64,000 nt of DNA, taken from NCBI GenBank assembly GCA_963565915.1, contig OY751492.1, forward strand, positions 1,860,001-1,924,000, in the 5' to 3' direction. Positions 54,431-64,000 of this stretch are shown here, in pieces. The position numbers were made by a program, and so were the translations under genes. The DNA comes from Entoloma clypeatum. Taxonomy: Eukaryota; Basidiomycota; Agaricomycetes; Agaricales; Entolomataceae. The notes under the pieces are model-generated. The model made no database searches, was not told the origin of the DNA, and was given only the letters and a program-made list of their open reading frames with translations. Numbering within the stretch: the stretch's first letter is position 1; each line of letters begins with the position of its first letter.

Positions 54431-56611
54431 TCAAGCAAACTCTGGGGGATTGAGCGCCTGCGCATCCTCGCACCCATGCCATTCTAACCACTCCGCGCGA
54501 TGATAAAGCACCGTTCTCTTGGGCCACGGCTGTAACTCCTTTATAGACCTATCCACCTCCTGATAAACGCTGTAGTAGTTGTTCCCAGCCCTAAGAACAC
54601 GTATCATCGGGAAACCATGGTCAACGACGATGGACACGTTGCGGAAGGGGAGTAAATCGGGGAGCCCGATGTACCGCAGCGTCGGCGGGATACCAACCCG
54701 CAATTGCTATGATGGGTAAGCTTAAACAACCCTATAAATGACAAAAGAGGAAGACAAACATCTAAGAAAATCGTGGGATCCCTTGACGTAGTAGGTACAT
54801 GGTCCATCGCCAAAGCCAAGGCCCGGACGCTCCTCGGAATCAGCCACGATGCCAGACCCGGCGTAAGATCCGAAGGATATGTGATCTCGAGCGCTTTGAG
54901 ATTCACGAGCGAAGGCAGCACGCCCCACACAGACGCGTCGAACCCCACCGCACGTTGCACACTCTCGTCGTGCGCGGTGAGCTGGAGTGTCCTGAGCTGC
55001 TGCCTCCCCCGCAGGAACTCCGCAATGGCGGGGAACAGGTCCCGGTCCACCGTCCTGCGGTGGATCGCACGCACAGACAAGGCAAAATGTTTGAGAAACG
55101 GCAGGGAAGATTGGAGGGCGCGGATATGTGGCGATGTGACGCAATCGAGCGTGCAGCTAAGCGAAAGGGACTCGAGCTGACGACCGTTGGTAAGGATGTC
55201 AGCAAAGATCTGGCTGTTGACGGGGACGTGGCCTGTGAAGCGGATGTGTGTGAGGTTGCGAATTGCGAGGTTGATCGTGGAGATGGGCCAGTGTTGATTG
55301 TCGAGGGAGATGGTTCGCAGAAAGTCGTGGTTTTGCGCAAGAAATGCCTGCATCTGCATGGGAGTTCCGCCTGCGGTTGAGTATGAGAAATGCGCGATGT
55401 TTTTGAATTCAAAAAGCCCAAGATCAGCGGGACCTTCCGGTGAGCTTCAGGGAAGGTTGTCTCTTTAGAAGGCATGAATGAAAAGCTGATAAACGTACTG
55501 CAATGAAAGACCTTTGAGGCGTGGCGTGCAGGTCTGAAGGACGCGTAAGACTGCCAAAATGCTGTCAATTCCGGCGGATATGTGTACGTTGCGTATGTTG
55601 ATCAAGTTAGGGAGAGCATTGGTCAACATCCCTAGTACAATGCATCAGCAATAAGACATCTTTATTGGTTGAGCAGCCTAACCCGTCTGAAAAGCCATTG
55701 AGCTATCTTTTGTATGAGAATAAATCCTCAAAGTCCGCACTGCATTAGCAAAAGACGGATCGACTATAATCCGGGTCAATATGTCTGCACTCCGTTGAGC
55801 ATGACGGGCATCCCCGTCTTTGGCTGGGTAATCGGAGTGAGCCCACGCATTGTCTTCAGATTCAATGCTCGCGAAATGAAGATCAAGCTGCCGGAACAAC
55901 AGATGACTCGCAACCCGAGAAATTGTGTGTGGCACAAAGAGAAGAGCCTTCAAATCTTGACGCGGGAGAAACGAAGCAATTTCGCGCCAAATCTCGATGG
56001 AGAATCGTTCTCTCTTTTGAGGAAGGGGAGAAAGGAGCTGAACAATTTATGTCTGAAATTGATGGATCTTAGGGTAAGGGGATGACGAACCTTTGCAACA
56101 GTGACTGAACGTTGGTGAAGAAGTGCCATTGCCTCTGGATTATCAGGTTCGGCGACCAATGCGGCTTGGAGGTCTTCAACCATTGATGATTACAACGTGG
56201 TCTTTTTTGACAACGCTCTTTCAAAGCACATACCCTCTTGAGCACCGAAATGGTAGCCAGCTGCAAACCTGGCCCGGGCTCTCAAAATTCGAGCCTTCGC
56301 TATATTTTCAGGGGAGAGGGTTGATATAAGCAGACAAGATTGGACAGCATTTTCAATAACCGTTCTAGCGGGCCTGCGTGAAGAGAGTTTGTGCTCCAGC
56401 TAGAAAGTTGATGCGATAATGGGAGGGCTTACCCGTCGAATTGCAAACTTCGCATTGCATAGAGGAGAAGGTCCGCTTTCTGGTTATCCGACAGGCAGGA
56501 AGAAACGTCACGAATGCAAGCATCCAGGATCTTCGGATTGAAAACGCTCATGGCGGGGATGGTCATCCAGGGGACCAGTGTCGGGCTTGGATGAACCGTT
56601 CCATCCTCCAT
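54431..56611 (-). CDS. F-box protein with TPR-like N-terminus, 603 aa, 7 exons
   Basis: Spliced model (minus): 56611-56433, 56373-56234, 56173-56091, 56037-55683, 55631-55499, 55444-54799, 54706-54431 (1812 nt). Introns are GT-AG, 51-92 bp. F-box proteins recruit substrates to SCF ubiquitin ligases through Skp1. Residues about 20-134 look like degenerate TPR helices (ARILRARARFAAGYHFGAQE; LQAALVAEPDNPEAMALLHQ), a layout common in Agaricomycete F-box proteins. The F-box is SIEIWREIASFLPRQDLKAL (about 146-165), continuing FVPHTISRVASHLLFRQLDL. The rest is leucine-rich (LTHIRFTGHVPVNSQ; LESLSLSCTLDC; LKALEITYPSDL), probably the substrate side. Start could be Met 56611 or 56551. Substrates unknown. 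This is the reliable copy; 47039-48279 is its truncated twin. Confidence 0.88.
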
Positions 56612-57339
56612 ACTAATAGTTTTTTTTTGACAAGTAGCGTGCCCACGGTGGGCAAGTTCAGCAGCCAGCGAACCGGAAATTTCTGACTTTTGGTGGTGAT
56701 AATGCGGGGTCTGGACGCTCCTAGACGGCTCCAGCCTGAGTCATAACTAAAGCACTAACCTCGGATTCAAAATTTTTACTAGCACTTGAGGACGGGGACG
56801 GGGTTCACAAGATCATCCCAGTAGACCAGTAAGAACTTACTAGTTACTAACTCAGTGTAGTCATCGATACATGATCGAAGAACTTGTCGAAGTCCAATGT
56901 CTGTACTGTATTGGCCCCGATGGTCACGGGTGACGTATAAAATTGATGGGAGTTTCCTAACATTTGAACATTTGTTCTCAACCACCTCTCGGCATGAAAT
57001 GTCCATCGCAAGGCTCTCTAGGCTTCCCCACTATCCAGGTTTCCTCTCACGTCGGCGACAAGAGTGCGCTAGGGTCATGTCCTTGTCACGTAAACTTCGA
57101 AACCAACGTCCCCGCGGGCCCTTTCCCGCACGAACCTTTGATCCCAATGATCTGGCACGAGGAACTTTTAAGCTGAAGACTTCCTTGCCCGAGGATTATT
57201 CAAGAAGCATCCCATTGGCATTCCTTGGACGCGTTGGCCTTTCAAGACAGTAGAAGATTCTACAGATTCGTGCTTCTCTGGGAGGGGAGCTTTAGCACGT
57301 GGAAGCAGATCGAGCAACGCCGGACCAGTAATTATTTTT
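56612..57339. other. Intergenic between divergent genes
   Basis: Lies between the start of the F-box gene (-) and the start of the GPI-protein gene (+), so it likely holds both promoters. A T9 run at 56621-56629 was noted. No gene was recognised. Confidence 0.5.
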
Positions 57340-58048
57340 ATGCGCCCTTTGGATGTCTTTGCAAGAGCCGCCACCATCGTTTTGGCCCTCCAAGCGGTGA
57401 CGATATCTGGTAAATAAGTCACCCAGACTGTATTTACAACCCTCACTTCTTCCAGCATATTTCGTGATAACGCAACCAAAACAAGCTTCACAATGGGAGA
57501 ATGGTGCCACAAATCCAGTGACATGGCGCAAGGGTGTCGCTGACGGTATTCACCAATTCGACGTGGAATTGGTGAGGCTAAGCGGAGGCGGCCTTACATT
57601 AATCGCGAAGAACGGTAAATGGTTCAATTTTCTCTGTCAAACAAGCTTCCTACTTATCACAGACTTTCTTATCCTCGTCACCCCCTGCAATCCAATAGTT
57701 CCTGCAGTGTCGTCCTCTTTCTATCTATTTCTGGACGACATGCCAGCAGGCGATGACTACTTCCTCGTTTTCATCAACTCGACGCATGGCGTGCGGTACG
57801 CAAGCTCACCACGCCTCACAATCCTCTCGGCAACCCCTTCTACAACACAGACGCCAACATCCACCATTTCAAGCATCCTCACATTGACTGCAAGTGGGAC
57901 ACCCGATCCTGCTGGACGATTCGCGACGACCTTACCCGCCATCATGAAGAATGGGGATGTCACAACCTTTGGAAATGCAGGTCATGCATGGGCCCTTGGC
58001 ACACTAATAGCGGGATGCTTTTTTGGAGCAATGTGGACACTTCGCTGA
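57340..58048 (+). CDS. GPI-anchored Kre9/KNH-like domain protein, 204 aa, 3 exons
   Basis: Spliced model: 57340-57409, 57456-57614, 57663-58048 (615 nt), introns 46 and 48 bp. The Ser/Thr-rich GPI-anchored membrane family (Kre9/Knh1 N-terminal-like) is extracellular and linked to cell-wall glucan biology. Residues 1-24 are a signal peptide (FARAATIVLALQAVTIS). The domain covers about 25-125: VITQPKQASQWENGATNPVT, GVADGIHQFDVELVRLSGGG, VPAVSSSFYLFLDDMPAGDD and YFLVFINSTHGVRYASS. A Ser/Thr/Pro-rich stalk follows (STTQTPTSTISSIL). The C-terminal hydrophobic segment AWALGTLIAGCFFGAMW fits a GPI-anchor signal. The second intron keeps the frame with no stop, so its removal is inferred from family alignment. 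Confidence 0.82.
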
Positions 58049-58524
58049 AGTCATGCGATCTCTGGATGATTTTTGCCTTTGCTTCTCCGTTTATCCAGAC
58101 ATAACGGACTCTGCTCCCACAATGAATTGGACATTTATAGTATTGGACTAACAGAACAGACTCTCACACGTACTGTAGAACCAGTATCCTGTCAGCTTGG
58201 ACGACGGCTTTCCTTTGCACCCCATGGACATATGTTACACTTATACTTATTACAACTCTGCCCAGATTTCCCAATGCCCCCTGGAGCCTTCCCCCCGTCT
58301 CCGGGGTACCTAATGTCAACTACCAATGGCCATCGAATATATACTATAGCTTTGCCAGGGCCCTGGTGTCCCGCCAATCGCAAGATTACTGTGGTCGGGC
58401 CGTGCTCCGAATCGCGTAAGTTACTGTTGAAAGAAATAACGAAATTACCCACACCTCTAATCCCCCTGAGGAACTCCCGAACCTCTACTCGTCTCCAACA
58501 TCCCGGTCTTTCTACTCAAACACC
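58049..58524. other. Unassigned DNA before LINE 3' end
   Basis: One forward frame (about 58155-58415) reads hydrophobic segments (SAWTTAFLCTPWTYVTLILI; YQWPSNIYYSFARALV), a possible fragment of a membrane-protein gene cut off by the LINE. I cannot name it. Confidence 0.3.
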
Positions 58525-60186
58525 TTTTTTTATTTTTTTATTTAAAACCTCAATTTATATACCCGCGCCCGATCGCAGTCCAGTCTGTACTAGGTACAAG
58601 GGGTAACCACTACTGCTAAGCAGGGATCGCAGTATGAGTAGCATGGTAGAGTAAGGCCCTCTGGGGATGGCCTATGTGTGTATCTGATAAGTAAAGGATA
58701 GAGATGGACACTGAAACATCTGTGAAAGGATATTGAGACAGCATGTTGTAGGTGATGTGTTGTATATAGAAAAGTAGGACAAAATGAAGACCAGAAAGAG
58801 AGACATACAGGGGTGCTAGCCCATCCCTTATACATGAAAGAAAGAAAAGACTTCAGACGGAAGGGGACGAGAACGTTTGCCACTAATCGTTGGGATCCCA
58901 TCGGCGGCCCATCGGATCAGCGGGAGTGTGACCTTGGACAGGCCGGATGAGCGGGAGGGAAGAGGAACAGAGGGGGCGGGTTGAGGCGCAGCCTTAGGGT
59001 TGAGGTTCTTCAAGAACATGGGGAGGTAGGAGGGCTGTGGTTGCGGCAATCCTGGCGGGGGTCCCATATAGGGGACGAAAGGGGGAGAGGGAGGGCATGG
59101 AGAGTGCACTCTGGGGGGAAAGGGCAGAAGCAAAGGGGAAAAAGCCTTCCAGGAAGGGGGAGGTGGGCCGCCGAATTTGGGGGCAGACACACGAGGGGGC
59201 TTGGGACTCAAGGGTCTTGACGAGCAGAGGACAGGTGCCGGTTTGGATGGCAGGGGGTGGGGCGATCTGGGTGGGGACTGACGATGTCTCTTGCCAGAGG
59301 GAGGGGGTCGCTGTTCATGAACTGACGGAGGAGCCACTGAAGGCTCTTTCAGGACAGGGACAGGGAGGAGAGAGGGGGCACGAGAGGGTGTGGGAGAGGT
59401 GGAAGCCACAGAGGCATAGGAGCATGTGGGAGAGGAAGGCGATGGGGAGGGCACTAGAGGTGTGGGTGTTTGTGGGTCTAGGGCTGAGGCCTGGACTGCC
59501 ACAGAAGCGCAAGCACGAGACGGCACCTGGGAAGGCACGGAGGAAAGGGTGGGCGCTTGTAGCGGGTCCAGACCTGAGGTCTGGGCTGCTGCAGAGGCAT
59601 GGGGGGCATGAGGCGTTTGTGAGGAACGTGCCTTTTGCGTGGGAGGGAGAGTCTGCATCGAGCAGGACTGGCAGGCAGCTGGTGCTGGTGGGGGAGGGGG
59701 TGGTGAAGGCATCTGGATGGATGAGTTTGCCAACTGTCGGTGTTCTGTGTAATGGTCAATCCATGACGAGAAGTACTTTAGACAGTTTCAGAATGTTGGG
59801 GACAGTTCAGAAAAGGTGAAAGGGAACTCGCGAAAGTAGTAATTCACGGTGTCCATGCAGAATGAACGTTCGAGATCACCGAGGAAATCGGTGTGTTCTG
59901 TGTTGGCAAAAACGGGGCAAACCAAGTATTTGTGGAGAGGATGATTATCTGGGAGAAGATCATTGTTACGGGGGGGAGCACCAGGAACAGGCACACTAGG
60001 TGCATTCTGCTGCTTGGAAGGCTTCTTGCGAGGCATGAAGGACGAGATTGTAGTATCAACGCAAGGTCAAAGACCCAGACCTGCACAGAGGATGTGTTGG
60101 ATGCTACTGTGCTATTACAACCAGCACAGATTGACGAAAAGCGCAGGCGCCTAACAATCGATGGTGGTGGTTAGAGAAAAGGAAGG
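58525..60186 (-). mobile_element. LINE-derived element A, ORF1 only
   Basis: On the minus strand: leader, ORF1 (60036-58828), a 3' UTR of about 280 bp and an A-rich tail (T/A run at 58525-58543). The last about 50 bp before the tail (AACCTCAATTTATAT..GCGCCC.ATCGCAGTCC.GTCT) match the 3' end of LINE B, so the two share a 3' end. No ORF2 sequence is present between ORF1 and the 3' UTR. Confidence 0.6.
58828..60036 (-). pseudogene. LINE ORF1, one in-frame stop
   Basis: ATG 60036 opens MPRKKPSKQQNAPSVPVPGA, continuing HPLHKYLVCPVFANTEHTDF and VNYYFREFPFTFSEL to a TGA at 59790-59788. The same frame resumes with CLKYFSSWIDHYTEHRQLAN and a long Pro/Ser/Ala-rich tail, ending at 58828 (402 codons in all). 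The N-terminal block resembles the ORF1 type of fungal LINEs. No zinc knuckle was seen. The Pro/Ser tail is of low complexity. Assignment to ORF1 rests on the position upstream of a LINE-type 3' end and on general resemblance. Confidence 0.5.
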
Positions 60187-60219
<33 letters not shown>

Positions 60220-62818
60220 CCTCAATTTATATTCCAGCGCCCAATCGCAGTCCGGTCTTGTACACTAAGTTACAAATTTAACGAGAACTACATACAAGAG
60301 TATTGGAGAGTAATGCCCTGTGGTCACGGCACATGTGCGGAAAGAAATATATAGGTATCCAAGAGTGGGGTCCGCCCATGGATCAAGTCCACAAGAACAG
60401 ACCCCGTATATAAACTACATACACCTGTAGGCAGAGACCGTAGTAACTAAAGAGACCATGAAAGAAAAAGAAAATCATAACACTGAAGCTCACCCGGTAA
60501 GTCAGGGTGGGGGAAAGGCGAATAACACGGGATGGTTTGTGAGCATCCCCAGGAAATTGCCGATGTTGTACCATTTGTTGGAGGCATCGTCCCTATCAAA
60601 GAGAGGACATTTGTGGAGGAGGTGGTCAACTGTCTCGAGAGTGTCATCGTCGCAGGCGCACATGAATGGGCCTGGGTGGTTGAAGCGTTGTCTGTAGGCA
60701 CCGATGGGGGCGTGGCCCAGGGTGGCGCGGGTGAGGCGGGCAAACCGCGCGTTGTTGTTGCCTGCCCAGGAGTTGAGCCAGGTGCCACCTTTGACGTGAT
60801 CCGGTTGGAAAACTTTCTCTTTGTCTCCGGTGTGGAGAGGGAGAAAGGAGCGGCCTCAAAATTCAGGGGCGGAATGGAGTTTGCGCCAGCCATCGACAGC
60901 ACTAGTGGTGGTGGCGGTGCGGGCAAAGTTGGGCGACAGAGGAGACAAGGCTGTTCCTTGTGTCAATTTGAAGTGACGTGAGGGGTTGGGGAAGGCAGAA
61001 CCCCATTCAGATGTGAGGGGCATGTCGAGGTGGACGTGGATGACGCCAGTGCTGGCGAGGAAGGGCCGGAGGAGACGAGAGATGCCGCATGAGACAGAAT
61101 GGCCCGCATGAATGGAACCAGTATCGAGGGCGAGTCGGACAGCCTGTATGTTCCAGGTGAAGATATGAATCTCCGTGGCATAGGGTGCGTGGGTGATGAC
61201 TTTGCTGGGGCCGGGGAGGGTGGCGGCGATGGGAGTCTCAGGGGTGGGACTCCTGTCTGCGCTGGCTCGGGTCGTTTGGGGGTCTTGAGCATGACGACCA
61301 ATGGAGGGGGCGAAGCGGACTACTGCGACTGCCGACGACAACGTCTTACCAACGCTGGGTCGGGCAGCAATGCAGAAGGCCGCTTGATGGTTTTCCTCTT
61401 CGGCAGTGGTGAGGATGTCTTTGAGGTAGGTGTAGCGTTTCTTGTCGTCGTCAACCTGTGGAGCGTCCCAGATAAATGAATCCGGGTAGAGGTCGAGTAT
61501 GCGGTTTCCGGGGCGAGCTTCATCACTAAGGTAGTCGGATCTCTCGAGTTTGACGGTGGTCATCAGGTTTTGAATGTCGACGACTGGGCTAAGGGTCTTA
61601 TCCTCTGCCTTGAGCAGAAGCTTGCAGACGACAGGGTGAGTGATGGGGAGTTGGGCAGCTCTGATGCGAGAACGCTGCACAAGCTTGGTGATGTGTTGTC
61701 TGGCAGGCATGAGCCCCGCAATAGCGAGAACACCCCCGGTAGGTGACCGATTAAAAGCGCCGGTGATCCATCTGGCAGCTCTGTAGTGGACCGAGTTCAA
61801 AAGGTTGAAAGCGGTTTTGAGGTGTGGACCGTTATAGTACCAGAGTTGGCACCCGTAAGTGAGGATTGGCATGACACATGACACATACAGGAGGCATTTG
61901 AGGCGGGGTGAGAGACCGCGTGATGAGTTACCAAGGAGGAGGGGAATAGATGTGAGCACCTTGGTGGCATAGAAGCATCTGTGCTCGTTAAAGGTTAGAC
62001 GGCGATCGAAGAAGAAGCCGAGGTAGCGCCAAAAGGCCTTGACTTGGAGGGGGGGTTGACCAGTTAGTCAAATGATAGGGTATGACGGAGAGACAGTTCA
62101 GGTGAAGAACATAAGTTCGTCTTTCGTCGGTTCAGTGGCCAGCCCCATGTCGATGAGGATGCCGTCAATGGCTTTTCGACCAGCCCGCAGGTGGGAGCCG
62201 ATAGCATCAAGGTCAGAAGACTAGGCGATGAGCATGCCGTCATCCACGAAGGAGAAGAGATCTAGGTACTGCGCGTGTCCACGGCTGTAGAAGATTCTGA
62301 GGGCCGGCGAAAGATAGATGCTGGAAAGGATGGGGGAGAGCGCCGAGCCCTGACCTACACCAAAGAGGATATCGAAGAGGTCCGAGACGTTCTGTCCTGA
62401 GACAAAACGAGTAGACTGTCCACGAAGATAGGATTCGAAGAACTTACTCAAGGCGGCTGAAAACCCCAGCCGCCATAGTACTCCTAGCAAAAATTGATGG
62501 TCCAGAGAAGGGAAGAATTGCACAACGTCGAAGGCCACGACCCCCGTGTCACGTTTCTTCGCCCATCCATTCTGGACTCTGTGTGTTATGATGATGCCAG
62601 CATCAGTAGTAGATCTGTAGCGAAGTCCGCTGAACTGGTATCGGTGGACAAGGTTATACTTAGCACATTCAAATTGCATTCGATTGGCGATGACTTTCTC
62701 AATAATCTTTGCCACCGTGTTGAGGAGAACGATGGGTCGAAAGGACTTGAAAAGGAAGGTGATATATGCGCGGCATCATCCGGCCCCCATCCAATGAAGG
62801 CCTGGAGAATCTTTACGA
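60187..62818 (-). mobile_element. LINE B, 5'-truncated, ending at tRNA-Lys
   Basis: On the minus strand: partial reverse transcriptase from 62818, then the C-terminal domains, a 3' UTR and a 26-nt poly-A tail (T run 60187-60212). The 5' truncation coincides with base 62818, directly adjacent to the first base of the tRNA gene at 62819. Its tail abuts the start of element A. Confidence 0.82.
60470..62818 (-). pseudogene. LINE ORF2 (reverse transcriptase), truncated and frameshifted
   Basis: Reads LVKILQAFIGWGPDD at the truncated start, then VLLNTVAKIIEKVIANRM, VVAFDVVQFFPSLDHQFL, GVGQGSALSPILSSIYL and the RT active-site block DLFSFVDDGMLIA (62221-62715), where the metal-binding FVDD is intact. 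Frames break at 62000-62220, then LLYVSCVMPILTYGCQLWYY and ARWITGAFNRSPTGGVLAIA (61959-61690) follow. An RNase H-like stretch (ATEIHIFTWNIQAVRLALDT) and a C-terminal zinc motif (C-x-C then ETVDHLLHKCPLFDR, near 60600) end the protein. This order fits the Tad/I type of LINE. Truncation plus frameshifts make it inactive. Confidence 0.82.
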
Positions 62819-62906
62819 GCCCGCCTAGCTCAATCGGATAGAGCGTCAGACTCTTATCATGTAGGAAGATATCTGAAGGCTGCGAGTTCGACCCTCGCGG
62901 TGGGCT
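62819..62906 (+). tRNA. tRNA-Lys (CTT anticodon), 14-nt intron
   Basis: The acceptor arm GCCCGCC pairs with GGTGGGC (one G-U), with discriminator T. A box TAGCTCAATCGG and B box GTTCGACCC are present. The anticodon arm is TCAGA / CTCTTA-A / TCTGA with anticodon CTT; a 14-nt intron (62857-62870) lies at the canonical position after base 37, and its removal restores a perfect arm. No CCA is encoded, as expected in eukaryotes. Confidence 0.95.
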
Positions 62907-63118
62907 ACATTGTTAACTTTAATCTTTTTATTGCACAGGATTATTCATAGCCGTGAGAGAATAATGCATGTTGGCGTTTGACAAGACGTTTTTTTCATGT
63001 CAATGCGACCCTCATTGGATGCCCTCGGTGCAGCACATTACTGCCGCTGCCCTGGGTGAGCGCTGTTTCCCAGCAAGCTGGCCTTTACTGGGATTCTGGA
63101 GTCTCTCACGTTCAAGCA
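62907..63118. other. Spacer between tRNA-Lys and CorA-like gene
   Basis: A TTTAATCTTTTTATT stretch at 62917-62931 is the likely Pol III terminator for the tRNA. The rest is the upstream region of the CorA-like gene. Confidence 0.55.
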
Positions 63119-64000
63119 ATGTCCACCGTCGACAATGTTCTTGGTCCCATCGGAGACGATGAAATGGACATCTATCGAGGAAATCCCCCTTCTCCCATTT
63201 TGGCTCGATCCCCAAGTCCAGCATTATCAAGATCATCGTCTTCATCATCCCCTTCATCTACAGGAGGAGGGCGGCTTGGGGCTATCGCAGCGGTTGTCGA
63301 ATCAGCTATCTCGAGGTGGGCTAGGCGCAGGTCATCCAGCTCCTCAACTTCATCGTCATCATCATCTGCTCCTTCGCGTTCCTCCACATTTACGAACCCT
63401 CGCACGCGAGCTCGACTTCGAAGACGGCGAAGCGCAGGCACTTTTGATTCTTCCCAATCTGGATACGACATCGCCGCTCGCATCACCCGGTTCCGAGCTC
63501 GAGAGGAGTCTAGACAGACACCGAGAAATTTTATCCTTTATTTGCCGCCCCCCTCGGCGTTCTCTTTTGCGCAACCTGCGGAATACGAGGAGAAAGGGGT
63601 TACTCGATCTACATCCCTGCCGCACGTGTTGAGCCAGTTGGATGCCGCTTTGAAGAAAGCAGGGAAGAGCCGGAGGAATCACGAGAAACGCTTTATGCCC
63701 AGAAATACCAGACCCCATGGGCGAACGAATCCCAAGGATTTTTTGGGTCCTAGAATGTCGGTTAAAGCAGTTGCGCCGCAGATAAGACGGGATTCGTCCT
63801 CAAGTCAAGCACATCAACATCTCGTGAAACCAAAGGCGTGGTTTTTGGATGTCGCCTCTCCAACCTGGGAGGACATGCGTGAGATTGGAAAGGTGTGCTC
63901 ACTTTTCTGCATAATATATGCTTCGACTCAACAACCGTTAGTTGCTTCATCTTCATCCGCTCACCTTGGAAGATGTATTGCAGCGTGATCCTAGAGAAAA
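63119..64000 (+). CDS. CorA-like magnesium transporter, 5' part only
   Basis: Exon 1 63119-63892, intron 63893-63941 (49 bp, GT-AG), exon 2 from 63942 running off the window. ATG 63119 opens MSTVDNVLGPIGDDEMDIY, then a Ser- and Arg-rich disordered cytosolic region. The conserved part is PKAWFLDVASPTWEDMREIG (about 239-258), continuing after splicing as LLHLHPLTLEDVLQRDPRE. This W-x-D-V..L-x-x-L-x-x-L-H-P-L-T-x-E-D signature is typical of CorA-type transporters (Alr/Mnr2 group), which move Mg2+ through a membrane pore ending in two C-terminal helices with a GMN motif; those lie beyond the window. An extended Ser-rich N-terminus is usual for fungal members. Splicing in phase 0 restores the signature, supporting the model. 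Confidence 0.82.

Larger units (their letters stand above)
48480..55671. repeat. Second copy of 41088-48279, probable unmerged contig overlap
   Basis: Offset is 7392 bp across the chromovirus integrase, 3' LTR, HTH scrap, ADP-ribosylglycohydrolase, small secreted ORF and F-box gene. By eye the only differences are two single-base indels (near 47746/55137 and 48163/55555). Even non-coding and transposon parts are identical. Confidence 0.93.

Noticed and set aside
41088..55671. True segmental duplication of the ADP-ribosylglycohydrolase gene as an adaptive expansion
   Set aside because: Near-identity extends through dead transposon sequence and the breakpoints coincide with the assembly gap, so contig overlap is far simpler.

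Overview
The window looks like a piece of an Agaricomycete (mushroom-forming basidiomycete) genome. Evidence: genes with several 46-92 bp GT-AG introns; recognisable fungal proteins (Nst1-like stress protein, velvet-domain regulator, TPR-like F-box protein, Kre9/KNH-type GPI protein, CorA-like Mg2+ transporter); an intron-containing tRNA-Lys(CTT); and dense fungal transposons (Ty1/copia, Ty3/gypsy chromovirus, Tc1/mariner, hAT, LINE). I cannot name the species. All multi-exon models below were spliced by hand, and each coding sum is divisible by three.

Layout. 1-3000: transposon debris (20-bp minisatellites in inverted orientation, a gag scrap, a 543-bp hAT-type MITE). 3600-15850: a gene island with nst1 (+), a phosphopantetheinyl-transferase-like gene (-), 2.5 kb of intergenic DNA, then a velB-type velvet gene (+) with a very long low-complexity tail. 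16350-36370: a repeat region with a decayed copia element whose LTR is interrupted by an intact Tc1/mariner element, a dead hAT, minisatellite-bearing elements, a fold-back-like inverted-repeat element split by a nearly intact copia element (5-bp TSD CAAGA), a broken Spt5/KOW-like gene and a chromodomain scrap. 36370-43600: a chromovirus (TSD ACACC) nested in an older inverted-repeat element that also carries an HTH transposase scrap. 44100-56600: an ADP-ribosylglycohydrolase gene, a small secreted ORF and an F-box gene.

The block 41088-48279 is repeated almost perfectly as 48480-55671, separated by exactly 200 N. The repeat ends at the gap on one side and starts at the gap on the other, so I read it as two overlapping contigs that were never merged, not a biological duplication. 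The second copy carries the intact F-box reading frame; the first has two single-base indels.

57300-64000: a GPI-anchored Kre9/KNH-like gene, two adjacent decayed LINE copies (one ORF1-only, one a 5'-truncated ORF2), a tRNA-Lys directly abutting the truncated LINE, and the 5' part of a CorA-like gene running off the window.

The host genes do not form one pathway. nst1, the PPTase-like gene and velB are neighbours, and velvet factors and PPTases both relate to secondary metabolism in fungi, but the PPTase-like protein lacks two usual active-site motifs. The most notable signals are the false duplication, the exclusive use of TGA among premature stops in the retroelements (CGA to TGA, as expected from CpG deamination), the minisatellite-bearing inverted-repeat elements, and the divergent PPTase.
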